A stretch of 64,000 nt of DNA from Conus ventricosus (Eukaryota; Mollusca; Gastropoda; Neogastropoda; Conidae), in the NCBI GenBank assembly GCA_018398815.1, contig CM031617.1, positions 1,309,461 through 1,373,460 of the forward strand, in the 5' to 3' direction. This document shows, piece after piece, positions 52,056-64,000 of this stretch (position 1 is the first letter of the stretch; each line of letters opens with the position of its first letter). The notes under the pieces are model-generated. The model was given only the letters and a program-made list of their open reading frames with translations, made no database searches and was not told the origin of the DNA. The position numbers and the translations under genes are program-made.

Positions 52056-54188
52056 CCTTGATCTCCAGCTTTCACTGACCTATACCTACCCAAAATCTCT
52101 TTGTACCTGGGTATGGCATACAAAGCTGCAGCAGAATCTTTACTGACAGAATGTATCCCTGAACTGAAATGACCCTGAAGAAGTCATCAGCTCGATCCCC
52201 ATGAGTACAGTTGCAATCCTAGGGCTTTCTTCAGTCTTGACAGTGATCTTGTTGAGTTGGGGTGCATTTCCAGCATTCTGTTTTTCTTGGACATACACAT
52301 TAATTTCCCCCTGTATTTGTCCTGAAAGACCAAATCTTAATTCCCACAATTTCTAGGAATTTTAAAAAACCTCTTAACCTTTGTTTTCCTCGACTTATCT
52401 CCATTTTTCTTGACCTGTATGGATCTCATAACTAAAACATACATTATGAAAAACATTACACATACATGCCTACAGAGAAAGACAATGTTCTTATCTTAGT
52501 GCAATCTTTCGCTGCACATAAACTGTGTGATTGGGTTTTGCTGAAATGGGTTTTTGAGAGGCAAAAAATTCTTCATTAAATGTGTCTGTACAATTCTCGG
52601 GAAAATCCTTCATCATCCAATGTGTCTTAACATGACCTGTGTGTACATGTGTGTGTGTGTGTGTGAGTGGGGGAGGGGGGGGGGGGGAGACGGTGGCCAT
52701 TTCTAAATCAGCCATTTGTTAATTGTGTTTATTGCCCTGAAGTTCAAATCAACAAGGTCTACATGTCTGTATTTCAACCTTGTACTCTATACAGTTTCTT
52801 TAAGATGTACCATGTATCAAACTCCCCCAAATTTAAATTTTTTGAGGTGACAAACCAATACACACACAGTACCACTTTAAACGAAAAATTTAAACCCCCA
52901 CACCACCTCCCCCCCCCCCCTCCCGAAAAAAAAACGAAAAAAAAACACTACACGTTCAACGCACCAATTTCTTTTCATAAAATCCTGCTGTGGATCTACT
53001 TATATGCACGAGTCGTGTGTTGCTGTTTATGAACGATCATTGTGATTAATCCTCCGATGTTTAAACATCCAAAAATTGATGTGGACTCACAACATCTGAT
53101 CTATGATACTCAAAACAGAGTACCTTCAAAGTTAAAAATCAAATTTTATGCACACACATTTAAACTGCTATGTCTGAGAATCACCACTAATTCGGGCAGC
53201 CCTCACTGTCTACCATCACCTTATGGACTGTCCTCTATCACAATCACAGATGCTTGTGTCAGTGACACTGGATATAAAGTTTTCATTAAAAAGTTTTTTT
53301 TCCTCTATAGGAAACATGCTGAAAGTTCATGACTGCTGTGGGTTTGGGTCAGACAGCTCAAAAACGCTGCATCAGTACTCAGCCCCTTCCCCGACTGTAG
53401 AGCCCCCCCGATGTTTTTGGATCAGACACTCAAAAACGCTGCATCAGTACTCAGCCCCCCCCGACTTAGAGTCCCTCGATGTGTGGATCAGACAGCTCAA
53501 AAACGCTGCATCAGTACTCAGCCCCTTCCCGACTGTAGAGTCCCCTCGATGTGTGGATCAGGACAGCTCAAAAACGCTGCATCAGTACTCAGCCCCTTCC
53601 CCGATGTAGAGTCCCTCAAATGTGTGGTCGGAGTTACACTCAAATGGCGGACGAGCATTTCAAAAGGTTTGTTTCACAGAAAACTGATAGTAACATTTTT
53701 AATGAACATGCCTGTCCCAAACCAACACAGAAGCCTTAACTATGAAGTAAACAAAAAACACACACAAATTATGTACCTGAAGTTCACCATTTAAATTTAT
53801 GAAAACGAGCAGACAATTCCGTATAAGAGAAGCAGCAGAGTACAACAAACAATGAAAGAAACTGTTTAGGTTCATACAGATTCTTAACAATCACTTTAAG
53901 GACAATTTAAGGATTTCCAAAACAAAATTCAAGATCTATATTGTAGGAAAATTAACCTTTATGCACCTTTGGCTGTTTCAAACAGCCACATGAGCAGAAT
54001 CCAGTCAGCGCAAACAAGAAAGTGGACAGATTTTTTTTCAGTCCTTGAAGAGGGGTCCTAAAGAATTCAAGTCACTTTCATAACTTTAAAGAACTTGTTT
54101 TTTGTGAAGCTTGTGAGAAAGACAGGGAAAAAAAACACGACACAGATAAAGTGATAAGACACGACACAGATGAAGTGATCTGGCCAAC
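52056..54188. other. CtBP intron between exons 54189 and 49687
   Basis: Mostly unique. A GT patch and a G run lie at 52650-52687, C/A runs at 52909-52945, and a 70-bp tandem repeat at 53330-53620 (listed separately). No exon was recognised. Confidence 0.5.
53330..53620. repeat. 70-bp tandem repeat, four copies
   Basis: Units contain CAGACAGCTCAAAAACGCTG, CATCAGTACTCAGCCCCTTC and CCGACTGTAGAGTCCC. Frames through it (KNAASVLSPF) arise from the repeat and are not genes. Confidence 0.9.
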
Positions 54189-54669
<481 letters not shown>

Positions 54670-56015
54670 TCAAAATATGTTTAACAAAAACCATTCCTGT
54701 GTCAACACTTCCTGAGACAAACAAATAGGGAAAAAAAATAGTGACAACGAGAAAAGTTTTTCAATAAACAACAACAGAAAAACAAAAGAGAAAAAAGTTT
54801 GCTTAGTAAACAACAAAAAAAAGCTTGTCCGTTTTCTGCAGCTAAGAACTTTTAAATAATCCTGTGAGATGACTCGAGACAGGAAAAGAAAAAAGGAAAA
54901 GACCTTTGGAACCAGGGAACTTTAAATGACTGGGCACTGAAATGTGAGAGAAGCAAGAAGCAGGTCTAGGGACTGACTTGGTGCGTCAATTCGGGTTCTC
55001 TTTGGGACAGATTGCTGCATGGGAATGGCCTGTGGCCTCAGCTTGTCCATAGGCCACGGACAGCCGGCAAGTCCAACCTCCTGGCAGGCCCCTGCTGTCG
55101 ACTACACTGGCCTACAGCCTGAACCTGGGCACACATACACATCATGCACTAACCCACTCACACATATCATACACATCACACATCATGCACTAACCCACCC
55201 AAATATAACAGTACACACTTTTCCCCCCCCCCGTGTAGTTTACTAAATAACAGACCTTACAGTTGCACGGACACTATATAAAAGTTTGAAACATGCCTTT
55301 GTGGCTCTATGAGGGTCATTCTGTCTGCCAGCAGCATACAGAGACATAATGAATGTCCAAAAGTACATATCGAGTATCCATATCATCAGTAAAAATATTT
55401 TTAGTAGCTCCGTTTTATCAGACATACACAGGCGCAAGTGTGTATACGCACAAGCACGCACGTGCACACACCCACACCCACACACACAGAGAACGTGGGA
55501 GGTGAGGGAAGGGAAGAGAGGACAGAGGCACAGGTGTGTAGCTCATTTGATTAAAACTCAGTCCAAGTATACTATGTAGCAAGCATAGCAGAATGAAAGT
55601 GTCAGTGCACCACACATCAGTATATGAAAAACCCACACGCTTTGTATCAAACGCCAAAGCACTGAGATCAGCAAGTGAATGCCCATCTGTTCATAAACAC
55701 ACAATGTATGGCGAGTATGAGTCAATTTTCAGAAAAAAGACAGCGGGGAAAAAGTAGGAGGATGGAGGCCCCCCTGTCAAAATTTTAAAAATTAAAAAAA
55801 AGACAAAAGTGGTAAACTGGAGGTTGGAGGGATGAAAAAAAAAAAGCTCTGTTTAAATTAAACTTTAATCTAGTACCGTTATACCATAATTTCTTTAGGT
55901 GCAAGTTCCTTTAACTTGTGACCTGAGACTGTGAACCCCACTGGATCACTTTCATAATTTCTAGTGAGTGCCTGGGCTTCCCACTTAATGCCCCCTGCAT
56001 CCTTTATGCAGTAGA

Positions 56016-56068
56016 TAAGATAATGTTGCTTATAGCCCAGCCGACCGCAAAGGGCCACATCAGGGCTG
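56016..56068 (-). mobile_element. 53-bp insertion consisting only of a LINE 3' tail
   Basis: A perfect 12-bp duplication, TTATGCAGTAGA (56004-56015 and 56069-56080), flanks only the last 53 bp of the LINE family at 34271 and 39431 (minus strand CAGCCCTGATGTGGCCCTTT ... CAACATTATCTTA). It is an extreme 5' truncation, or the product of very early abortion of target-primed reverse transcription. Confidence 0.88.
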
Positions 56069-57984
56069 TTATGCAGTAGAAGCAAGAAGAAAAGGAAAAA
56101 AAATTTTCAAAAGGGGTCCTGAGACGCATTTAAAACGAACAGGTAAGTTTACGGATGCATCAAGTCTCCACAAACAAGTGTCCTGCATCATGCCTTTCTC
56201 TGTCATCATCTGATTTTCTGTTTTGGTTTCACCAGTAACAGAAGCAACGAGAGCGACTTGCTGCCTAAAACAAGTTGTGCCAAGCAAAGGTATGGCTTTG
56301 ATAGCAACAATGCAGAACTAGCAGGCCTGTAACTAAATAAGAAACTGTGGTGGACATTTTGTCTTCCTTGTTTTTCAGCGCACAACATGGGGATACTGAT
56401 GAAAGTCAGAAACCACCGAAACAAGCACAGTTTCATCTTCGCCAGCTCTGTGAAAGAAATAAAAGGGGCCTGAGAGTGAGACATGTCTAGCAAAAACTAA
56501 TAACTGGCTTGAATACTGAAAGGGCAGTATGCTGTGTACTTTGTAGAACTGTAAGCTGTAATGCAGACTTGAAGAAATCTTATTCCATCTCTCGGAAGAG
56601 CAGGAAAAATATGTGGAAATGGATGACATGAATATAAGAACATGCATAATACTATATATTTATAGTGTCATAGAATCTTCAGGGTTATGAAGCCGATTGC
56701 CTTTTAAGCAACAAGTACACAAATAAAAGAAGCAAGTCAAATAAACCTTCACAGAATGTGTTTACACCGATTTGAACACACACACACACAAACACACTCA
56801 CACACAATATGTCAGTTCATACACTGAGTACCCTAAAGGTGAAACCTACAATCAGAGCTAATTCAAGGTGCTTGTTGTTAGTGTTATTTGACTGGCTGAA
56901 ATTCCATGAGAATTCCCAAATACTGAAGTCCTTCAAATTGCCCCTGCACTTTAACTTAAAGCTGCCAGGGGAATGTGTCCCATAGCGACTGAATAAAATC
57001 TGATAAATGCACCAAAAGGCACTCTCTTCATTCTCTAAAGACAGCATGGCAATCACTGAATCAGTAGTCAGTAAAACTCTCATGGTCTTAGATCCCAGCT
57101 GCTATAAAATATAAAGTACAATGCAGAAAAAGATGACAAAAACTGAAAAATCAATATTTTCTTCTTCAAGTAAAAAACAAACAAACATGCAAAGCACACC
57201 AACTCAGTGACTATGAAAACTATATGGTTTGAGCCTCCTGTCAACCCTTTTTTTTCCCCACATAATAAAATGACCCCTTTTCAGTGATCTATTTATTTTA
57301 CTGTAGCAGATTTTCGTTTTTCTTCGACCGTTTCTGACAAAGGCTGCTGAGCAATCACACAGACTAGTTGGTACTGGAAGCAGTTTGCAAAATTCCTGGC
57401 ACAATCACCAGTGTTGAACTTGATGGTTGGATGACTGACATATGGTTAACCTTCAAGTGCTCCATGGAACAAAACCCTTCTGCTACACATTCACTGACAA
57501 TTAATTGGCTGCAGCTTCAGTATGAATGCAAAATCATACGAATAGTGTTTGTAGTACCACCTGGCACACACTGAGTGACTGACTCCCGAAGATAGGCACA
57601 TAGTGTGTCTGGTAACACCAGTCTGGCATCTGATCCAAGATTATAGATATTCCACGATCTTTATGACTGTAATAATCGGTTTAAGAATTCTTTTTTTTTT
57701 CATCACAGAAGGCATCAGTGAGAATTTCCATGTGTTTGCCTACCTCCTCGTTTGAGTCTGATTGCATTTTTATACTTATATTGAATCATGTGTATTATGC
57801 ATTAAATGTATGCACACTACTGGAAGCCCTGGCATTTAATTGCTCACATGCACAGTTATTTATATATAATCAAGAAAAATTAAAAACAATAATTGCTCAC
57901 ATACACAGTTATCACTTTCAAGAACAATCAAAAAAAAATAAACAACCAACCAACCAAAGAGAAGACAAACATAAACAAGGAAGT

Positions 57985-58100
57985 TAAAATACTCATGATT
58001 ATAAACTGATGTTCTATGTGTGAATGCAGACATAATCCCATCACCAGCTTTCCAGAAAGAAGGCTGATTAGGCCATTGGTACATGTCTGACATGTTAAAC
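57985..58100. repeat. Dispersed repeat shared with 19905-20050
   Basis: The sequence around AATCCCATCACCAGCTTTCC and AAGGCTGATTAGGCCATTGG matches AATCCCATCACCAACTTTCG and AAGGCCAGTTTGGCCGTTGG in the 19265-20616 transposon, with a shared upstream TATAAAC and GTGTGAA. The order is conserved over about 110 bp. Its identity is unknown: either a piece of the same transposon family or an independent short repeat. Confidence 0.5.
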
Positions 58101-60655
58101 TTACCAGTGTATGATTACTGTGAAAAATCAAAAGAATTAACAGGAGAAAACAAAACAAAAACAAAGTGGTTGAGTGACTAAACTGACTGAATGACATGGG
58201 AAACGACCAAATGTACAGCACTAGCAAACCGCTCTTCAGTCAGTTTTACTCAAGCAGGCCAACCATTGTGTAAATGACAGCATGAACTATACAGTGCTTA
58301 AGAGTTTGGTCTCCAACCTAGGATGTTCATTATATAAACACAAATAATAATAATAATCATAATAATAAGGGTGTTATGCAGGTACTCATAACACTAACAG
58401 TCATAATGATAATAATCATAATTAACAACAATAACAATCACACTGAATCAAATATTCATACTGAAACAAGAAATATCATCAGGAATCTGCACACATTAGC
58501 ACTTGACCAAGCACGTTCTACACTCAGAATTGGTGGACAGATAAGAGGCCTTCCGGCCATAGTTAATAAACATTGACCAAATCATAGCCTCATGTACCTA
58601 GACCAAGGACTAACGATGATCCATAGGTTCTCTTTTAATTAAGTATTGACTGAAGTCCGCAATGTCAGATTTTTTCATAGAATTGCTGAGTGATAACAAA
58701 ACTACACTGATTCTTAATTCAAGTTTAACTTCTGAAGTTAAGGGAGAAAACAAAACACACAATATACTGCTCACTGATGTTTGGCCTATATCTTTAGACA
58801 ATTAGAGCTACAAAGTTTGGAACTGTTGTAAACAGGCTGTGAAGTTGATATTAATTTCTCTGTCCAAAATTTCACTGATTTCAAAAAGCATTCTGAACTT
58901 GAATAAAGCAGCATATTGAATCGAGAAAATTTAGGTCAACCAACCACAAACTGATTCCAGTCCTTGAAAGTATCTGAAGTAGTCGAACTTGTTTCTAGTT
59001 TCTACAGTATTGCATAAGACCTTTCTAATGGTCACTTCCTTTAGCACGAACTCAAACAATTCCCAGAGCATGTGCAGTGATCTTTGTACCTCCCTGCTTG
59101 AATGCATCTATAGATCTAGGATCTGTGAGATGCAGATCTCACCGATTTTCAATCAAAGATCAAGCAATTAACAGCAAAGCTAAGGAACATAAAGATGGCG
59201 AATCAGACTAAATATATTCAATGAAATTCATGATCTAAAAGTTGTTCAATGAAGACCACTGAGAACTAGAAATAACTAGATTTATTTCATACGTACTCCT
59301 TTAAAAAAAAAGTTTTAATCAAAAAAGGATCGGGAGCCCTTTCCATTGTCAGATTCATCAACAAGCAAGTATTCATTGAAGATCCTGTCACGATTTGATG
59401 TATGAGAGAAACTTGCTTTTACTCAATTTTTTTCCTTCCTTTCTTTCTGTTTCAGTTTTTCTTTTTTCTTTCACGTTTCAATCAGAACTTTCCCCAACCA
59501 AAATGTTTTCATCTATCATGTCAATTTTGAGCAGTGTTTTTGCCATATGACCCATTCCTATCTAGAGGAACTCAGAAGTGGAGGATCAAACAGCAGGGGG
59601 ATTTAATGAAACCAAAACAGGTGGGCAGGTCTATCAATGCCATCTTTATCTTACAAAGTACACAGGACAGTTAGAAGGCAAACAAAAGTTGGACAAAGAA
59701 GATGCACTCATGCGAACTTAAGTACTTGGCCTTGGCTGGACAAATTCAGCGGCCTGGTTTCCCTCTAAAAGCTTTATGCTACTCCTTAGAAACACACAGA
59801 GTGGAGAGCACTGAACTTGCCCATGACTCATTGACTGGGCCCATCATTTTCAAGCCTGACCAGTCAGTCATTTTTATCATCTATGGATCACCTAACCTCT
59901 GGTATCTCAAAACAATCTGAAGCCCTGCACTGACAGTGTTAAAACACTATTTCACTGACAAATATTGAAATAACCACCACCACTTCCAAAACCACCACCA
60001 CCACCAACAACAAAAGGAATCAATCATCTCATAATGCTTTCATGTGGATTTCTAAACTGAACCCCAAGTGTGAAATGAAGTATTAAAACAATAATGAATT
60101 ACCTGATTAAATAAGTTTTGTCCCCTGAGTTCCTTATGTCCACTGAAGGCCACACCATGAAAGATATAATCCCATTGTGTCTGAAACATTCCATTGAAAT
60201 AACTTTCAAGAACTCAGGCATTCCACTTTGTATAAATTTAGTTTTTCTGTAATGTTTTGGTTTTATTCTCATTGTGTGTAGGATATCATAAATGTCATCG
60301 TGTCTGTGCTGTCAGGCACACTGACAAATTTTATGGCAGCATGCACACTAAATGAATTGAAAAATAAAATTAAACCGAAATATAAATTTTCTTCAACTAG
60401 CCTAACTCAATATTAGGCTATACTGTTTCTCTTACAATTTTATAATGTATTAGGCTACATGTTTGGGCCCCTGAATCTTTTCCCACGGTGCTACCGACAA
60501 CTCACGCCAACGGCAATGACCAATATGTTGAATTTGAAAGGAATGTGGTAAACCGACTCCCAAGGATGGGTTTGTAATGAACAATCCCAGGTACAGGCAC
60601 TGCGCCAAAGAAAACTGAAAAGGCAACATCATGACCTGCTAATGTCAATCTTTAC

Positions 60656-60760
60656 CTGCCGACCTTCTTTCGATTATTTCCAGTCGCAATTCCGAATTCG
60701 CGCGCTACTGTTAAATTTTTATTATAATGAATTCCGTTACTGTAACAGTGTAAGCAGGGA
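60656..60760 (-). other. Candidate non-coding first exon of CtBP
   Basis: The minus strand has a consensus donor, GGTCGGCAG|GTAAAG, with the exon edge at 60656. It lies in a CG-containing stretch (GAATTCGCGCGCTAC at 60695-60709) about 0.8 kb from the divergent MAEA start. The position suits a 5' UTR exon, but no ATG or transcription evidence is available. Confidence 0.2.
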
Positions 60761-61533
60761 ACGCAGACAAGAGAAACACTGCTGCAATTAACGTCCTGTT
60801 CAATTTATGAACTGGCTTGGCACCACATTCACAATATTGGAACATCAATTCTATGCACTCATGAACCAAAATTCGAATGAACGCGATTTTTTTTTTTTTT
60901 TTTTTTAATTACTTTTCGGGAATTTTTTGTATGCCAATCCAGAAGGCTGCCAAACCGAACTTATTGACCGAAGCATTTCAAGGTTATTATCTCATGTGAA
61001 TGTAAGCATAATCTTTATCACCCTCATATATGTTCACAAGCTTTAACATTCAAAAAACAAAACAAAAACACACACAATGTGTGGGTTTTTCTTTCCCGGT
61101 GTTCCCCGAGATCTGAATCGACTTACCGAGACAAAGGGGCACCAGCTTTGATTAAACGTAAATAAACTCTGATGTGTTAAGCCAAATACTGGTTTAAAAT
61201 TATCATGAATTATTTGTCACACTCTGGTGTAATATGTGCTCTGCACAACAAGCTCTTTTAGGCTGGTTGGACGAGGCAGTTTAAACTGCTGTCACTATGC
61301 GTTCCAAGACCTCAGAACGAAATCGAGAAACTCAATGGCGCTGCTATCTCGGATTGTCTCGCATTGATGACATTTTATGGAAAAATGAATTTTGCAATAA
61401 AACGAGTCAAGATGCATTCATTTACGTAATAACTGTAAACTGATGATAAAAGGTCAAACGTTTTACATAAAAGTCAATTTAGAATTGTTATTCACATTAG
61501 GCCCTAACCTCTGACCTTACAGCGAATGTAAAC
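60761..61533. promoter_or_regulatory. Shared upstream region between CtBP and MAEA
   Basis: This is the space between the presumed CtBP start (minus) and the MAEA start codon (plus). No TATA box at a persuasive distance or other defined element was recognised, although CG dinucleotides are more frequent at 61310-61370. Its role as a divergent promoter is inferred from gene orientation alone. A T run lies at 60887-60906. Confidence 0.35.
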
Positions 61534-61572
61534 ATGGCGGACTTAAAGTCACTTGAACACAGCACTCTGAAA
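61534..61572 (+). CDS. MAEA: MAEA first coding exon (E3 ubiquitin ligase subunit, CTLH/GID complex)
   Basis: AAACATGG at 61531-61538 is a good start context. The frame reads MADLKSLEHSTLK, then the donor GTATGTGA, in phase 0. The EHSTLK end matches the start of MAEA proteins, where human has QEYPTLK immediately followed by VPYE. That next block is not visible downstream, so intron 1 must extend past the window (it is also long in human). MAEA is a RING-type subunit of the CTLH complex. Thirteen residues alone are weak evidence, but the position next to and divergent from CtBP is that of human MAEA and CTBP1, which raises confidence. Confidence 0.65.
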
Positions 61573-61929
61573 GTATGTGATATAATTTCTCTCTGCTTGT
61601 ATGTTATACGTAGTGCAGCGGAGGCTGATTTCAGCCAAAGTTATATATATTGTAGTGTAAGTAGCTTACGTTGAGCGCTACGTCACTTCTTTCTTCTTTT
61701 TTTTGAATTTTTTTTACGGCTTTAGTTAAGATTTTGATTTCTTGACCTAAGCGTCAGAGCATGTATAGGCCTACATGTAAGATTTTGTCTGATTTTTAAA
61801 CCAGAGAAGGAAAAAAAGATACATTTTCAATTTGAGTGCCAAAAAATTGTCACTTGTTTCAGGCTTACAGACAAATGACCAATATTTTGACAAGAGCTGG
61901 TCTACCTAAAGTTGTATCTGATCTAAGCC

Positions 61930-62640
61930 CTTCTTCTTCCTCCAAAATAGAGCCGGTCCGTTTAGGCGTAGCTCAGGCTCTGCGTTGTGGCGTTGTCGCT
62001 TTGCTATGTCTCAGGCTTAGTTGGTTTACCGAACTGATTTTAAAACTATGTACATGGGAGGGTTCAGGGAGAGACAGGGGGTGACTGCAGATAATGGGGA
62101 CTGCAGCTCAGACGGCTCCTGAACGTTTCCAGTGTGGGTGCTGACGTGGTGGTGGTTGGTAATTGGTCCCACTCCCTGATGGGTGGGAAAGAAGGAGTGG
62201 TACAGAACTGGATGGGTAACCCGCTCCTGGTGGATTTTCTGTGTGCCTCTAGCCTGTTTGTCTGAAGGGCGGTAGAATGTCATGTGGTGGGGTTGAGGTC
62301 TACCAGCCTGTTGTGAATACGGTAGAGCATCATAAGCCTGTTAATGGTGCCGATGCTCTTCGAGGCTGTCCCACTTGAGGTGTTTAAGCAGCTGTGTCAC
62401 GGCGCCTGGTGTCCTGTCGTGGAAATTGTTGCCGGCGTATCTCGCTGCTCTCTTCTGAACCTTCTCCCAGGAGTTGGGTGTCTTGCTGTAGGTTTGGATC
62501 CCATACAGTGGAGCTGTATTCCAGTGTAGGTCTGACCATGGTGGTGTACTTGGCAGCTTTGATCTCTTGGGTGCAGTCCCTGAAGTTTCTTCTAATCTTG
62601 AAGACAAATTCTAGTGGAATTTGTGCTCCTGCAAGAAACG
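61930..62640 (-). mobile_element. 5'-truncated LINE, different family, GAA-repeat tail
   Basis: The minus strand encodes LYGIQTYSKTPNSWEKVQKR, AARYAGNNFHDRTPGAVTQL and LKHLKWDSLEEHRHH, the post-RT segment of a CR1/L2/jockey-type ORF2. In broken frames the C-terminus follows, including PSSSVPLLLSHP-type and LQSPLSAVTPC pieces. The 3' end at about 61930 is a GGAAGAAGAAGGG tail. It differs from the I-like LINEs at 34-47 kb. Confidence 0.75.
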
Positions 62641-63947
62641 GGAATCTCGGCCAAATTAGGCAAATGCTTATATGGCAAGTTCAGCTTGGGTCGAAGTTCT
62701 AAAGCTGGGAGGGCAATGCTCGGATTCAAACTGGAACTGAAATATGCCTTCAATCAAGATAAATTCTAGACTTTTAATGTCTCAAGGAAGAGAGATCTAC
62801 AAACTGTTACATTATCAGTGTTACAACCTGTGCTTAGCCAGAACTGCTGAGAAGATCCAGCTTTTCATGCTGTGCCTGTTGGGCAGCAAGTAGGATACCT
62901 TCCTTACCCCACCCCTCCCTCCCTCCGCTGTTTCTTCGGAGGAAAAACTTGTGTGTGGTCAATGACTTTAGCAATGCACAAACAAGAATTGGCCCACAAT
63001 ATTTATTAAGTATGTTGATATTGTAGGTGTATTGTACCTTTACTAAACATCTCGTCCAAAAATCCAAAGTACATTTCTTATGTCGTGTAATGACAGACAT
63101 ACTTTAAGACCTCCAAAAGTCACATTCCAGTTTCCTATGAAGTTGTAATATTGACTTGAATTAGATGAAACGGTCAGTTGCTGTCACTGTCAGACACCAC
63201 CATCTTGATGTTTCCATAAGGACTGTTGACCCATTCAGATACATAAACTTAGAATCTCAAAGGTAGATGTTTTTGTTTAAACCAGATGAAAAATGTTTGT
63301 GCACAAATGTGATGAGAAATTCAGTTTTCAGATTTTTTTTAATATGTTTGTGTATGACTGAGTGTGTGTGTCTGACAAGGAAAGAGATGTTTCTGAGCTC
63401 CTATCTCTGGTATATCATGGCATCTCAAAACTAATAATTTGCCAGTATTTTTAAGGTTTTTGGAGAGAGCCATCACAGACCTGTTCAGAACAACAATTTG
63501 TCTGTTGTTTCTTTGTTTCAAATACATCATCTCCTGCCCCATGACTAAGGTAGTACAGGCTTGTGGAAAAAAAAACCCTATGAGCATGCCAATGGCGAAA
63601 CCTATAATTTCATGTTACACTGTATGATTGTAATGCAAAATTGGTTTATCTGAGGTGTTTTTGCCATCTTCTGGGACTGGCAGAAATAGCCATTACTCCA
63701 TTAATCACTTTTAGTGGGCTGGTGGTCGAAGTTTCTTGACATGTGCAGTAAAAGAAACAGGACAAACTGTTGTTAAATCAGACGCCATTAATGAAAAAGA
63801 CAAGCCAAACAGGCAAGCTGTCTGGCATTGAGGGTTGGGGGGGGGGGGGGGGTAAATTGACATAATTTCTGGTGGAAGGCAGCCTTTGGATTTGTGCTGA
63901 ACAGGTTAAAAGATGGGGTTGATTCATGTACATTTTCACTTGTAATA

Positions 63948-64000
63948 GACAGCCCTGATGTGGCCCTTTGCGGTTGGCTGGGCTATAAGCAACATTATCT
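63948..64000 (+). mobile_element. LINE 3' tail cut by the window edge
   Basis: ACAGCCCTGATGTGGCCCTT, then TGCGGTTGGCTGGGCTATAA and GCAACATTATCT match the 3' tail of the LINEs at 34271 and 39431. It may be another tail-only or short insertion; the right end is outside the window. Confidence 0.8.

Larger units (their letters stand above)
61573..64000 (+). other. MAEA intron 1 (partial)
   Basis: After the donor at 61573 no further MAEA exon is recognised. The interval contains a LINE fragment (about 61930-62640), a G run (63838-63852) and the start of a LINE tail at the window end. The rest is AT-rich unique sequence. Confidence 0.5.

Noticed and set aside
50510..52146. Plus-strand open frames of 420-522 codons (VTWQTPHTHPQNLRITKPQS repeats)
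   Set aside because: These are translations of the splice-site-derived minisatellite; several frames are open in parallel and nothing outside the array supports a gene.
61836..62084. Plus-strand frame as a possible second MAEA exon
   Set aside because: The peptide has no MAEA similarity (no VPYE block), and the DNA is the 3' end of a minus-strand LINE with a GAA tail.

Overview
This is eukaryotic nuclear DNA. Genes are split by GT/AG introns, and there are GT and GA microsatellites, homopolymers, non-LTR retrotransposons, a tRNA-derived SINE and cut-and-paste DNA transposons. The protein sequence of the main gene and the repeat style fit a lophotrochozoan invertebrate, most likely a mollusc. 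That assignment is an inference.

The main gene is C-terminal binding protein (CtBP), on the minus strand. Eight coding exons can be placed with canonical splice sites and matching phases: 54189-54348, 49543-49687, 33219-33425, 32637-32735, 26078-26203, 22668-22799, 16540-16720 and 1214-1429 (stop codon). They cover almost all of the protein: the N-terminal PxDLS-binding segment, the NAD(H)-binding Rossmann domain, the catalytic-like Arg/Glu/His residues and the disordered tail. The short N-terminal coding exon and the transcription start were not found; they should lie between 54349 and about 61500. Single-base indels in the first and last placed exons look like assembly errors rather than decay. 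On the plus strand, 61534-61572 matches the first coding exon of MAEA, an E3 ligase subunit of the CTLH/GID complex. CtBP and MAEA are therefore divergent neighbours, as CTBP1 and MAEA are in human 4p16.3.

Almost everything else is repeat-filled intron. Going left to right: a DIRS-like tyrosine-recombinase retrotransposon remnant (about 2168-5110) split by a 1.1 kb DNA transposon (2812-3955); a 4.4 kb purine-rich minisatellite (8850-13290); a 65-bp array (15577-15905); an array with one palindromic E-box per unit (16735-18320); a 51-bp-unit array (19124-22330) split by a 1.35 kb transposon; an 863-bp composite SINE (23777-24639); and a 43-bp-unit array (26204-32110) split by a 5.1 kb transposon with related termini.

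From 33847 to 48961 there is a four-level nest. A piggyBac-like element contains a full-length LINE. That LINE is interrupted by a 1.4 kb hAT-like element and by a second full-length LINE of the same family. Each insertion has a target-site duplication, and removing the insertions gives two LINE lengths that agree (5956 and about 5964 bp). A TTAA-flanked foldback element follows at 48966-49465, then a MITE at 49899-50458. Next comes a minisatellite (50647-52055) whose unit is a copy of the 3' splice-site region of the neighbouring CtBP exon.

The most notable points are the conserved CtBP-MAEA head-to-head pair, minisatellites that start at CtBP 3' splice sites, and transposons whose exact empty sites can be read from adjacent array units or sister LINE copies.
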